From: Chitinophagaceae bacterium
GTDB lineage: Bacteria > Bacteroidota > Bacteroidia > Chitinophagales > Chitinophagaceae
Assembly: GCA_019747455.1 (NCBI GenBank)
Contig: JAIEQT010000381.1
Coordinates: forward strand, 1-5,082
DNA length: 5,082 bases
Reading direction: 5' to 3'
Shown: piece after piece, positions 1-5,082 of the stretch
How positions within the stretch are numbered: position 1 is the stretch's first letter
Layout of the letters: each line of letters starts with the position of its first letter
Made by a program: the position numbers and the translations under genes
The notes under the pieces: generated by a model
What the model was told of the DNA's origin: nothing
Seen by the model: only the letters and a program-made list of their open reading frames with translations
Database searches by the model: none

Positions 1-575
1 TTTTCCTTTTTATCTTTCAACATATCAACGGCCATGGGCAGTTGTTCCCGAAAAGTATCGGAAGGAATTTCTATGGATTTTTCAAAATGCCCTACTTCAT
101 ACTCATAATGATTACGCATATCTACCACCACTGTTTCCGGATCATTGAGTAATTGATTCATTTCCTTAGCGTTCACATATTTTCCTCTTTGATCAATAGA
201 AAAGGAAGGATCGGTAATACCATCGGCCACAATTTTTTCGCGCACTTTTATTTTTAGTACCCAGAAACTTTTGCCTTGCTCGGCAGCAATATTTAATCGC
301 AGATTCTCTAACCCGGGTGTAGCTTCCATTATTTTTTTGAAATTCTCGAACTCATGATCGGGCACATTGATTTGCGCATTAATACCTTCCTGCGCAACAT
401 AAATTCTACCAAATACTTGAATAGCATGTAGCGCTTTATACAGATCATCCCGAAACCGCTGGGGATTTTCAATAAAAAAATAACGATAGAAACTAATAGT
501 AGTGCGGGTAAATGTTTCCGCCAACATCCTCTCCTTCAGCTCTTTGCCGGAGACGCGATTATGTAATAAAGCCAT
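1..575 (-). CDS. trhO: TrhO / UPF0176 rhodanese-type tRNA uridine(34) hydroxylase, C-terminus beyond the window
   Basis: This partial gene encodes the first 191 residues of an oxygen-dependent tRNA U34 hydroxylase. The family (E. coli YceA/TrhO) makes 5-hydroxyuridine at the wobble position of certain tRNAs in the cytoplasm. The visible protein starts [13 protein letters not shown]. It has the N-terminal UPF0176 domain over roughly residues 1-110, including the motifs [10 protein letters not shown] (24-33), [14 protein letters not shown] (55-68) and [18 protein letters not shown] (102-119). The first part of the rhodanese domain follows, with [16 protein letters not shown] at 149-164 and [11 protein letters not shown] at 170-180. 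The family is usually about 320-350 residues, so a little under half is missing, including the rhodanese active-site Cys loop. The ATG at 575 is chosen because it is the first in-frame Met and fits the family N-terminus. The frame stays open upstream to a stop at 672-674 but offers no ATG there. The gene lies 88 bases after the DUF5686 stop and probably has its own promoter. Family assignment is confident; activity cannot be judged without the Cys loop. Confidence 0.93.
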   Translation of the reverse strand, partial: MALLHNRVSGKELKERMLAETFTRTTISFYRYFFIENPQRFRDDLYKALHAIQVFGRIYVAQEGINAQINVPDHEFENFKKIMEATPGLENLRLNIAAEQGKSFWVLKIKVREKIVADGITDPSFSIDQRGKYVNAKEMNQLLNDPETVVVDMRNHYEYEVGHFEKSIEIPSDTFREQLPMAVDMLKDKKE

Positions 576-643
576 ATCTTTTTTATTTAGACAACGATAA
601 ACGGTGTTCCTTTCGGAGCTGCTTGCAGGGCAGCCAAACAGAA

Positions 644-651
644 CAAAGATA
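644..651 (-). promoter_or_regulatory. Candidate Bacteroidota -7 element for trhO
   Basis: On the minus strand this reads TATCTTTG, a perfect match to the Bacteroidota sigma-factor -7 consensus TAnnTTTG. It lies in the 88-base gap before trhO, 68 bases from the ATG, which would give a leader of roughly 60 bases. No clear TTG -33 element is found at the usual 19-21 base spacing; the bases there read around AATTCG. Since -33 is the less conserved element in this phylum, the site is plausible but unproven. Confidence 0.4.
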
Positions 652-663
652 AGCAATCCCAGA

Positions 664-3117
664 TTAACGAATTAGCGGCATTGAAATGCGGATTCCTTGT
701 ATGCCATTATTAGCATCTTGTTTTAGAGATCTAACAAAATCTACACGTAGTACTTTGAAAATATTTTCCAGCCCTATAAAATATTCTCCCCAGTTTTTTC
801 CATTATTGATTCCAATAATATTAGTTCCTGTTACTAAGAACCAGTTTAATTTTTTAAAGCCCGGAATTTTATTGGTTAAGAAACCATTCAAATGATATTC
901 CGCATTAAAAGTGGAATAAAAATCAGCCGTATTGCTTAATTCATAATAACCCGCTAATTGAAAACTATTGGTAAACTCGCTGGCAAACACAGTTTGGTTA
1001 CCCAAAAAGTGTTGGTAATCTGGCAGTGCAACAGATGTGGCATTCAAAAAGCCACCCATATTAAATCTATAATTCACTCGACCGAATAATTTTAAATTCA
1101 ATTCATCGGTTACCGTAAACCGCCATTTTGTAAAATCAGCCGTACTGCCTAAAAATCCGCTGATCCCTTGTGTAATAGATGCCGAGAGCGTTGGGTAGCG
1201 AGAACCCAAACCAACTTTACGATCGGGGTATTCTATATACTTACCACCAGGTCTCCAACTAATACCAACGGTTAATAAAGAAGCTTTATTAGAAGGCATA
1301 GCTGTGTTGGTAATGTCGGCAGGATAATTAGGCGTGATGATTCTTCCTTTATCTTTTCCCCAATGCACCACATCGGGTAAATTAGCTAAAGGCAACCGGT
1401 TTTGAAATTGAAAATTTGCTGAAACATTTAACCCATTTCCGATGCCGGTACTGTATCCTAGTCGCACATAATCGGCTTCATAAATCTTCATGAAATTTTC
1501 CTGATTGTAAAGTGTGTACAAGGAATTTATCCGTTCAGAAATAGGATTTGCATTATTGAACTGAAAAACCCTTCTGCCACCCGAAACCGATAATGACTGG
1601 ATATATTTTTTTCCGAAAGTATATCCAAGATCAAGTGATGGATTCACATGCTCATTGGTAATACCCCATCGAATACGGGGTGTGATCGATAATGCTTTTC
1701 GTCCTTCCAGCTCCTTTCGAATAGTGGGAGAAAATTCTACAACGGCCCCTTCAACCGTATTATAGTTGAGGGTTTGTATGATAGGATCAAAGTTGATATA
1801 GGTTTTTCTTTTTTGATTACTGATAGATTTTCCGGTTAATAATAAACTACTGATAGTGAGTTTATTTCTTTTCTTATCCAATGAATCCAAATACCGCGGA
1901 TCTTTTCGAACCTGCTCCAAACTATCTTTCTTTTTATAATCCCTTATTTCTTCTGTGGAAAGCGGAAGCGGCCGAATACTATCCCAATAGGTTAGTGGTT
2001 TTTTATTGGAACTATCGTAATACTTGAGAATAGTATTATTGAATTCTTTTTTGGCAAAAGCAGGAGATAAATTAAACTTATCATAAACCTGTACAAAACT
2101 TCCAAAGAAATCGAAGCTAAAGAATTTCCCTGCCGGGTATATCACCTGATTTTTAATCACCCATCCCTCTGCTGCGGGAACATATTGCTGACGAATAGAA
2201 AGGGTATCGAGCAATTGCATTTGTTGCTCTTTAAATATTTTCAAATCAACACTTTCTAAACGCCATTCATTTTCTACGATGGTGATATATCCTGAGAATA
2301 AGGGTTCAAATTTTCTTTTGGGTATTACTTTAATGCGACTAATTTCTTTTCCGTACTCAAAAAATGTTCCTTCGAATTTATACTTATAGTAAGCCAAGGC
2401 ATTATCCGACAAAGGTGAAATAAATCCTCTGGGATTTAAGCCGCGTGGGAAGTTCAGTATGTTTTGGTAGAAGGATATTATTTGCGGACTGCTAAATCCG
2501 AAACCATCACTACTACCACTCACTTTTGTTGATAGCACTTCAATTTTTTGTTTATCTACACTTTCTCGGGAGTAACGGGCAACGGTTTCTGATAAAAAAA
2601 TCATTTTGCGCTTACTGGAGTCGCCATCTTCAAAATCCACTTTTTGTCCGAAAAATTTTGCAGGATAATCTCTCAATTGTAATTGTCCCTTGATATATAC
2701 TTCGCAAGTAAATTTTTGATTTTCTTTTAAATGCTCATCGCGTTTCTCTATGGCTTTACGCATAATGGCATATGCAGGATCTTCCCCACCCGATTGTACC
2801 ACCACATCTTTGAGATCATATTGTCTGGGGTCTAGTTCAAAATTGATCGTTGCATTATTTTTGGTAACACGTATTTTTTTCTCTTGTGAAGCATAGCCTA
2901 CGTTCTGGCAAACCAGGGTGTACTCACCCGGATCGAGGTTTATACTAAATTTACCCTGTGCATTAGCAGATACCCCTACCGTAGTTCCTTTTACTAAAAT
3001 GGAGGCAAAGGGTAATGGTTTTTGATCTTTCGCGGAAGTAATGTCACCACTAATGGTTGCCCCGAAAATAAAATGAGTACTAAAAATAAAAAGCGTTAAC
3101 AACAATCTTCTTTGCAT
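664..3117 (-). CDS. DUF5686 and carboxypeptidase-regulatory-like domain outer-membrane protein
   Basis: This gene encodes 817 residues and its function is not known. Residues 1-20 look like a signal peptide: MQRR, a hydrophobic stretch, then a likely cleavage after FGA. Residues about 21-97 form a CarboxypepD_reg-like beta-sandwich, with the family pattern [19 protein letters not shown] (35-53), [14 protein letters not shown] (55-68) and [10 protein letters not shown] (73-82). This is the same domain that precedes many TonB-dependent receptors. A short linker holding DLKDVVVQ leads to the DUF5686 region, marked by [18 protein letters not shown] (112-129) and continuing to the C-terminus. The second half alternates polar and aromatic residues and is rich in Tyr, Asn and Gly (for example [20 protein letters not shown]). 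That suggests a C-terminal outer-membrane beta-barrel. No TonB plug domain is recognisable, so this is not a standard SusC receptor. The length is normal for the family and the frame is intact. The ATG at 3117 directly precedes the signal peptide, and there is no Shine-Dalgarno. The gene follows a strong terminator, so it needs its own promoter in the gap of about 45 bases, where none is clear. Confidence 0.9.
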   Translation of the reverse strand: MQRRLLLTLFIFSTHFIFGATISGDITSAKDQKPLPFASILVKGTTVGVSANAQGKFSINLDPGEYTLVCQNVGYASQEKKIRVTKNNATINFELDPRQYDLKDVVVQSGGEDPAYAIMRKAIEKRDEHLKENQKFTCEVYIKGQLQLRDYPAKFFGQKVDFEDGDSSKRKMIFLSETVARYSRESVDKQKIEVLSTKVSGSSDGFGFSSPQIISFYQNILNFPRGLNPRGFISPLSDNALAYYKYKFEGTFFEYGKEISRIKVIPKRKFEPLFSGYITIVENEWRLESVDLKIFKEQQMQLLDTLSIRQQYVPAAEGWVIKNQVIYPAGKFFSFDFFGSFVQVYDKFNLSPAFAKKEFNNTILKYYDSSNKKPLTYWDSIRPLPLSTEEIRDYKKKDSLEQVRKDPRYLDSLDKKRNKLTISSLLLTGKSISNQKRKTYINFDPIIQTLNYNTVEGAVVEFSPTIRKELEGRKALSITPRIRWGITNEHVNPSLDLGYTFGKKYIQSLSVSGGRRVFQFNNANPISERINSLYTLYNQENFMKIYEADYVRLGYSTGIGNGLNVSANFQFQNRLPLANLPDVVHWGKDKGRIITPNYPADITNTAMPSNKASLLTVGISWRPGGKYIEYPDRKVGLGSRYPTLSASITQGISGFLGSTADFTKWRFTVTDELNLKLFGRVNYRFNMGGFLNATSVALPDYQHFLGNQTVFASEFTNSFQLAGYYELSNTADFYSTFNAEYHLNGFLTNKIPGFKKLNWFLVTGTNIIGINNGKNWGEYFIGLENIFKVLRVDFVRSLKQDANNGIQGIRISMPLIR

Positions 3118-3161
3118 AAGGTATCAGTTAGCTATGAGTAGTGCCCATGAAATAACATTAC

Positions 3162-3190
3162 AAAAAAACCGGATATTTTTTTATCCGGTT
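3162..3190 (-). terminator. Intrinsic terminator after the rhodanese gene
   Basis: On the minus strand a perfect 9-bp stem (AACCGGATA / TATCCGGTT) encloses a loop of six A and runs straight into a T tract. Five T follow the stem, or seven counting the last two stem bases, then a G. This is a textbook rho-independent terminator for minus-strand transcription. It lies 36 bases past the rhodanese stop and 44 bases before the DUF5686 start. It therefore separates the ddl-PASTA-rhodanese unit from the DUF5686 gene. Read on the plus strand the stem lacks a trailing T run, so it is one-directional. Confidence 0.9.
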
Positions 3191-3202
3191 CAACTTTAAC
3201 AT

Positions 3203-3216
3203 ATTGCTAATTGCTA
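3203..3216. repeat. Heptamer direct repeat, two exact copies, after the rhodanese stop
   Basis: Two perfect adjacent copies of ATTGCTA on the plus strand (TAGCAAT on the minus) lie 10 bases beyond the rhodanese stop codon and before the terminator stem. Two copies alone could be chance. The site is listed because the neighbouring gaps hold longer arrays with the same unit length. Confidence 0.5.
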
Positions 3217-3226
3217 TAAGTAATTA

Positions 3227-3535
3227 CTACCCCGGGAATTTTTCCTTCCAGGCAAGCATTCCTCCAACTACATTATACGTGTCTTTAAATCCAAATGTAT
3301 CCAGCATCATACAGGCTTGTCCGCTTCGGTTACCACTTCTGCAATACACATATACAGTTTGATCGCGCAGATCATCTATAGCATCTATTTGCATGGTTTG
3401 TACATTACCAAGTGGCAATAGTAAACCGCCTATATTAAATTCTGCATGTTCATGCGGTTCTCTTACATCTACCAAATTAATTTGCTCACCTGCATCTATT
3501 TTGGCTTTTAATTCTTCTACTGTAATTGTTTTCAT
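3227..3535 (-). CDS. Single-domain rhodanese-like sulfurtransferase
   Basis: This gene encodes a complete 102-residue stand-alone rhodanese domain, the size of small GlpE/PspE-type proteins. Rhodaneses carry sulfur as a persulfide on an active-site Cys. The physiological donor and acceptor cannot be told from sequence. The visible landmarks are the N-terminal helix ITVEELKAKIDAGE (4-17), the NLVDVREPHEHAEFNIGG motif (20-37), and the active-site loop CRSGNRS at 65-71 with Cys65 as the expected nucleophile. The C-terminal VVGGMLAWKEKFPG (89-102) completes the fold. There is no signal peptide or membrane segment, so it is probably cytoplasmic. The six-residue loop after Cys fits a sulfurtransferase rather than a Cdc25-like or arsenate-reductase type. 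The ATG at 3535 gives the family start. No Shine-Dalgarno is present; the leader is an A-rich heptamer array instead. The gene lies 78 bases after the PASTA gene on the same strand and is followed by a terminator, so it is probably the last gene of the ddl unit. No functional link to ddl is known to me. Confidence 0.95.
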   Translation of the reverse strand: MKTITVEELKAKIDAGEQINLVDVREPHEHAEFNIGGLLLPLGNVQTMQIDAIDDLRDQTVYVYCRSGNRSGQACMMLDTFGFKDTYNVVGGMLAWKEKFPG

Positions 3536-3539
3536 TGTT

Positions 3540-3567
3540 ATTGATTACTGATTATTGATTATTGAAG
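3540..3567. repeat. Heptamer tandem array abutting the rhodanese start
   Basis: Four consecutive 7-base units on the plus strand read ATTGATT, ACTGATT, ATTGATT and ATTGAAG. Units 1 and 3 are identical, unit 2 differs at one base (position 2), and unit 4 has lost its last two bases to divergence. On the minus strand the array is A-rich (AATCAAT-type units) and ends four bases before the ATG of the rhodanese gene. It therefore occupies the place of the ribosome-binding leader. Confidence 0.8.
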
Positions 3568-3581
3568 TAGTTACTTATTTA

Positions 3582-3616
3582 CCTCTATTCCCTATTCCCT
3601 ATCCCCTATAACCCTA
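3582..3616. repeat. Heptamer tandem array running through the PASTA stop codon
   Basis: Five 7-base units on the plus strand read CCTCTAT, TCCCTAT, TCCCTAT, CCCCTAT and AACCCTA. The central two are identical and the outer ones decay. On the minus strand the units are ATAGGGA-like, and the PASTA gene's TAG stop (3614-3616) forms the first three bases of the first unit. The array has strong strand asymmetry (purines on the minus strand, pyrimidines on the plus) and no hairpin potential. Confidence 0.8.
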
Positions 3617-4432
3617 CTGCCTCACCCCACTGGTATCTTTCACCGGAGCCGTATCACTAATATACAGATCAATTACTTGTCCCTGTTTAATTTTATTTAT
3701 GAGTCGCTCTCCATTCGGGCCGTTTTCGGTAGCAATATAGCTTGGGTTTTGTTTGATCACAAAGGCCAGGGAAGAGTCTTTTATGGGACCGCTTGCCACC
3801 ACTGCTCCTAAATTGATATTAACAGTACTTAAATAAGCCTTGGCCTCACCGAGTGTTAACCCAACCAATTCGGGCACGTCTATATCGCCCCCACCTACAC
3901 CACTTCCTAACACAAAACTGATTACACTACCGATGGCCACTTTGGTACCCGGTTTGATAGGTGCATCATTATAAAGCTGTTCCAGCACCGCATTTCGGGC
4001 AATATCGGGCTTGTAGGTAACATACCCTAATTTCAACCCTAAACTTTGTAAATACATTTCGGCACTACGAATGGAGAAGCCAGATAAATTTGGCATCTCT
4101 ACTTGTGGCGGGATGGTTCGGTTTACAGTAAGATAAATTGTTCTTCCTGTTTTTACTTCGGCATCAGCTTCCGGCGTTTGGCGAATAATGGCTTGTTTTG
4201 CTACCGTATCAATATACACTGAATCTTGAATAGCCACCTGAAACCCTTTATCTTCTAAAATTTTTTGTGCAGCTATAATATGCTGACCAACAACCGAGGG
4301 TACTTTTTCTTTTTGTCCATACCCGGTTAACCAATCGAGCGATGTAAAAAATAATACCACGATGATAATGATCAACCCTAAACCGGCTAATATATTAACC
4401 CAAAGTGGCTTATCTGTTATGAATTTGAACAA
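3614..4432 (-). CDS. Membrane-anchored protein with three PASTA domains, TTG start
   Basis: This gene encodes a 272-residue protein with a short cytoplasmic N-terminus and one membrane helix at about 12-31 (VNILAGLGLIIIIVVLFFTS). Three extracytoplasmic PASTA domains follow at about 43-104 (KVPSVVGQ to YLTVNR), 111-176 (VEMPNLSG to SFVLG) and 185-259 (DVPELVGLTLGEAKAYL to VIDLYIS). The third is longer, with an Asn/Gly-rich insertion near 232-250. PASTA domains in Ser/Thr kinases and penicillin-binding proteins bind peptidoglycan or muropeptides. Here no kinase or transpeptidase domain is attached, so the protein may be a periplasmic wall-sensing or scaffolding factor; this is inference. The ddl neighbour upstream supports a wall role. 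The start is TTG at 4432. The frame is open back to a stop at 4499-4501 with no ATG, and the next in-frame Met (residue 113) lies beyond the membrane helix and first PASTA domain. The resulting N-terminus MFKFITDKPLWVNIL looks right for the family. There is no Shine-Dalgarno. Confidence 0.9.
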   Translation of the reverse strand: MFKFITDKPLWVNILAGLGLIIIIVVLFFTSLDWLTGYGQKEKVPSVVGQHIIAAQKILEDKGFQVAIQDSVYIDTVAKQAIIRQTPEADAEVKTGRTIYLTVNRTIPPQVEMPNLSGFSIRSAEMYLQSLGLKLGYVTYKPDIARNAVLEQLYNDAPIKPGTKVAIGSVISFVLGSGVGGGDIDVPELVGLTLGEAKAYLSTVNINLGAVVASGPIKDSSLAFVIKQNPSYIATENGPNGERLINKIKQGQVIDLYISDTAPVKDTSGVRQ

Positions 4433-4464
4433 GTTTTTATTATTTAAGTCGAAGATAATGTATT

Positions 4465-4496
4465 CGTCGGAACGTCGGGTCGTCAGAACGTCTACA
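4465..4496. repeat. Octamer tandem array directly after the ddl stop
   Basis: Four 8-base units on the plus strand read CGTCGGAA, CGTCGGGT, CGTCAGAA and CGTCTACA. The CGTC core is invariant, units 1 and 3 differ at one base, and the last unit is degenerate. On the minus strand the units begin with ACG immediately after the ddl TAG stop (4492-4494), and the array fills about half of the gap to the PASTA gene. All copies are direct, so no hairpin or terminator forms. Confidence 0.75.
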
Positions 4497-5082
4497 ATCT
4501 AAATGCTTCCTCAATTACCGCGCTATAAAAATCAGTAAGGCTCATCCCCATGGCTTTTACCTGTTGAGGTATAACAGAGGCTTCTGATTGTCCGGGCACC
4601 GTATTCACTTCTAACATATAAGGTTTACCGGTATTCGTATCATAAATAAAATCGATCCGTACTACTCCCCTGCAATTAAATATTTCATACACTCTTTTTG
4701 CTGCAGCAGATAATCTTTCTTTCATGATATCATCTATGTCGGCAGGGGTAGTTTCCACACTTTTACCTTGGTATTTTGCTTCAAAATCAAAGAATTCATT
4801 GTGCGTTTTTATCTCCGTAATGGGCAACACTTGAATAGCATTGTTTTGCTTAAATACACCAATGGTAAATTCCCTTCCGCTGATGAATTCTTCTACGAGA
4901 ATTTGCGTGTCTTCCTTAAAAGCTTTTTCCAAAGCAGCTTCCAATTCATGCGCCTGTGAAACTTTGCTCATGCCAATACTACTACCACCGCTATTAGGTT
5001 TTACAAAAAGAGGTAATTGCAGTTGAGCCAACACTTCATCAGCCGTAACGGGTGAATGTTTGAACAAGTGCATAGATTTAGC
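4492..5082 (-). CDS. ddl: D-alanine--D-alanine ligase, C-terminal part (N-terminus beyond the window)
   Basis: This partial gene encodes the last 196 residues of cytoplasmic Ddl, which joins two D-Ala with ATP to make the D-Ala-D-Ala end of the peptidoglycan stem peptide. The frame runs off the right edge as Ala-Lys-Ser before the Met at 5073, so that Met is internal and not the start. Family members are about 300-370 residues, so roughly 40% is missing. Counting from the Met at 5073, the ATP-grasp landmarks are LPLFVKPNSGGSSIGMSKV (20-38, ATP-binding lysine and glycine-rich loop), ILVEEFISGREFTIGVF (58-74), and FEAKYQG (97-103) in the active-site lid. The metal-binding set follows as RIDF (139-142, Asp141) and LEVNTVPGQSEAS (154-166, Glu155 and Asn157). 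The C-terminus MGMSLTDFYSAVIEEAFRL is typical. All catalytic residues in the visible part are intact. It lies 59 bases before the PASTA gene with no terminator between, so co-transcription is likely. Confidence 0.95.
   Translation of the reverse strand, partial: AKSMHLFKHSPVTADEVLAQLQLPLFVKPNSGGSSIGMSKVSQAHELEAALEKAFKEDTQILVEEFISGREFTIGVFKQNNAIQVLPITEIKTHNEFFDFEAKYQGKSVETTPADIDDIMKERLSAAAKRVYEIFNCRGVVRIDFIYDTNTGKPYMLEVNTVPGQSEASVIPQQVKAMGMSLTDFYSAVIEEAFRL

Noticed and set aside
619..635. Small inverted repeat GCTGC/GCAGC in the DUF5686-trhO gap
   Set aside because: The stem is only 5 bp with a 7-base loop and no T tract follows on either strand, so it does not qualify as a terminator.
576..671. 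In-frame upstream extension of trhO with a lipoprotein-like stretch (TTG at 654-656, then LIFVLFGC)
   Set aside because: The frame is open from 671 down to the trhO ATG, and the stretch looks like a signal peptide with a Cys. However, it lacks a basic N-region, has Phe at lipobox -2, overlaps the promoter-like TATCTTTG, and would send a cytoplasmic tRNA enzyme to the envelope.
686..895. Plus-strand open frame of 69 codons inside the DUF5686 gene
   Set aside because: It is antisense to a well-supported family member, has no recognisable motif and has low-complexity composition. It is a shadow frame.
4450..4457. TATCTTCG on the minus strand before the PASTA gene as a -7 element
   Set aside because: It has one mismatch to TAnnTTTG at a conserved T, no -33 TTG at proper spacing, and would leave a leader of only about 12 bases. 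Co-transcription from ddl is simpler.
3203..4496. The tandem repeats as a CRISPR array
   Set aside because: Units are 7-8 bases with no spacers between them and no cas genes are nearby.
4768..5026. Two plus-strand open frames opposite ddl
   Set aside because: Both are antisense to conserved ATP-grasp coding sequence and overlap each other, and neither shows a protein-family motif.
4492..5073. Treating the Met at 5073 as the start of a short 193-residue ATP-grasp protein
   Set aside because: The frame continues to the window edge, and the sequence around this Met matches the interior of Ddl just before the ATP-binding lysine. The gene is simply cut by the window.

Overview
The window looks like chromosomal DNA from a member of the Bacteroidota, probably a Chitinophagaceae-like or related lineage. 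The phylum-level call rests on four things: an outer-membrane DUF5686 protein with an N-terminal CarboxypepD_reg-like domain, a ddl gene next to a stand-alone three-PASTA membrane protein, A/T-rich translation leaders without Shine-Dalgarno sequences, and a perfect TAnnTTTG-type -7 element. The family-level placement is inference. All five genes lie on the minus strand, so they are read from high to low coordinates.

In the direction of transcription, the right edge (5082-4492) holds the C-terminal part of D-alanine--D-alanine ligase (ddl). After a 59-base gap comes a membrane-anchored protein with three PASTA domains (4432-3614), which appears to start at TTG. A 78-base gap follows, then a complete 102-residue single-domain rhodanese (3535-3227). 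A strong intrinsic terminator (3190-3162) closes this probable ddl-PASTA-rhodanese unit. Next is an 817-residue DUF5686/carboxypeptidase-regulatory-like outer-membrane protein (3117-664). The left edge (575-1) holds the N-terminal 191 residues of a TrhO/UPF0176 tRNA U34 hydroxylase, preceded by a good Bacteroidota -7 promoter element.

Ddl supplies D-Ala-D-Ala for peptidoglycan precursors, and PASTA domains are known to bind peptidoglycan or muropeptides in other bacteria, so the first two genes share a cell-envelope theme. The DUF5686 protein is also an envelope protein. The two rhodanese-fold proteins (the small rhodanese and TrhO) flank it, but nothing in the sequence shows that they act together.

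No defence system, mobile element, CRISPR array, rRNA or tRNA is visible, and the genes themselves are ordinary. The most unusual signal is in the short gaps. Three successive intergenic regions carry different short tandem repeats with 7- or 8-base units, placed directly against stop or start codons. No gene-free stretch exceeds about 110 bases.
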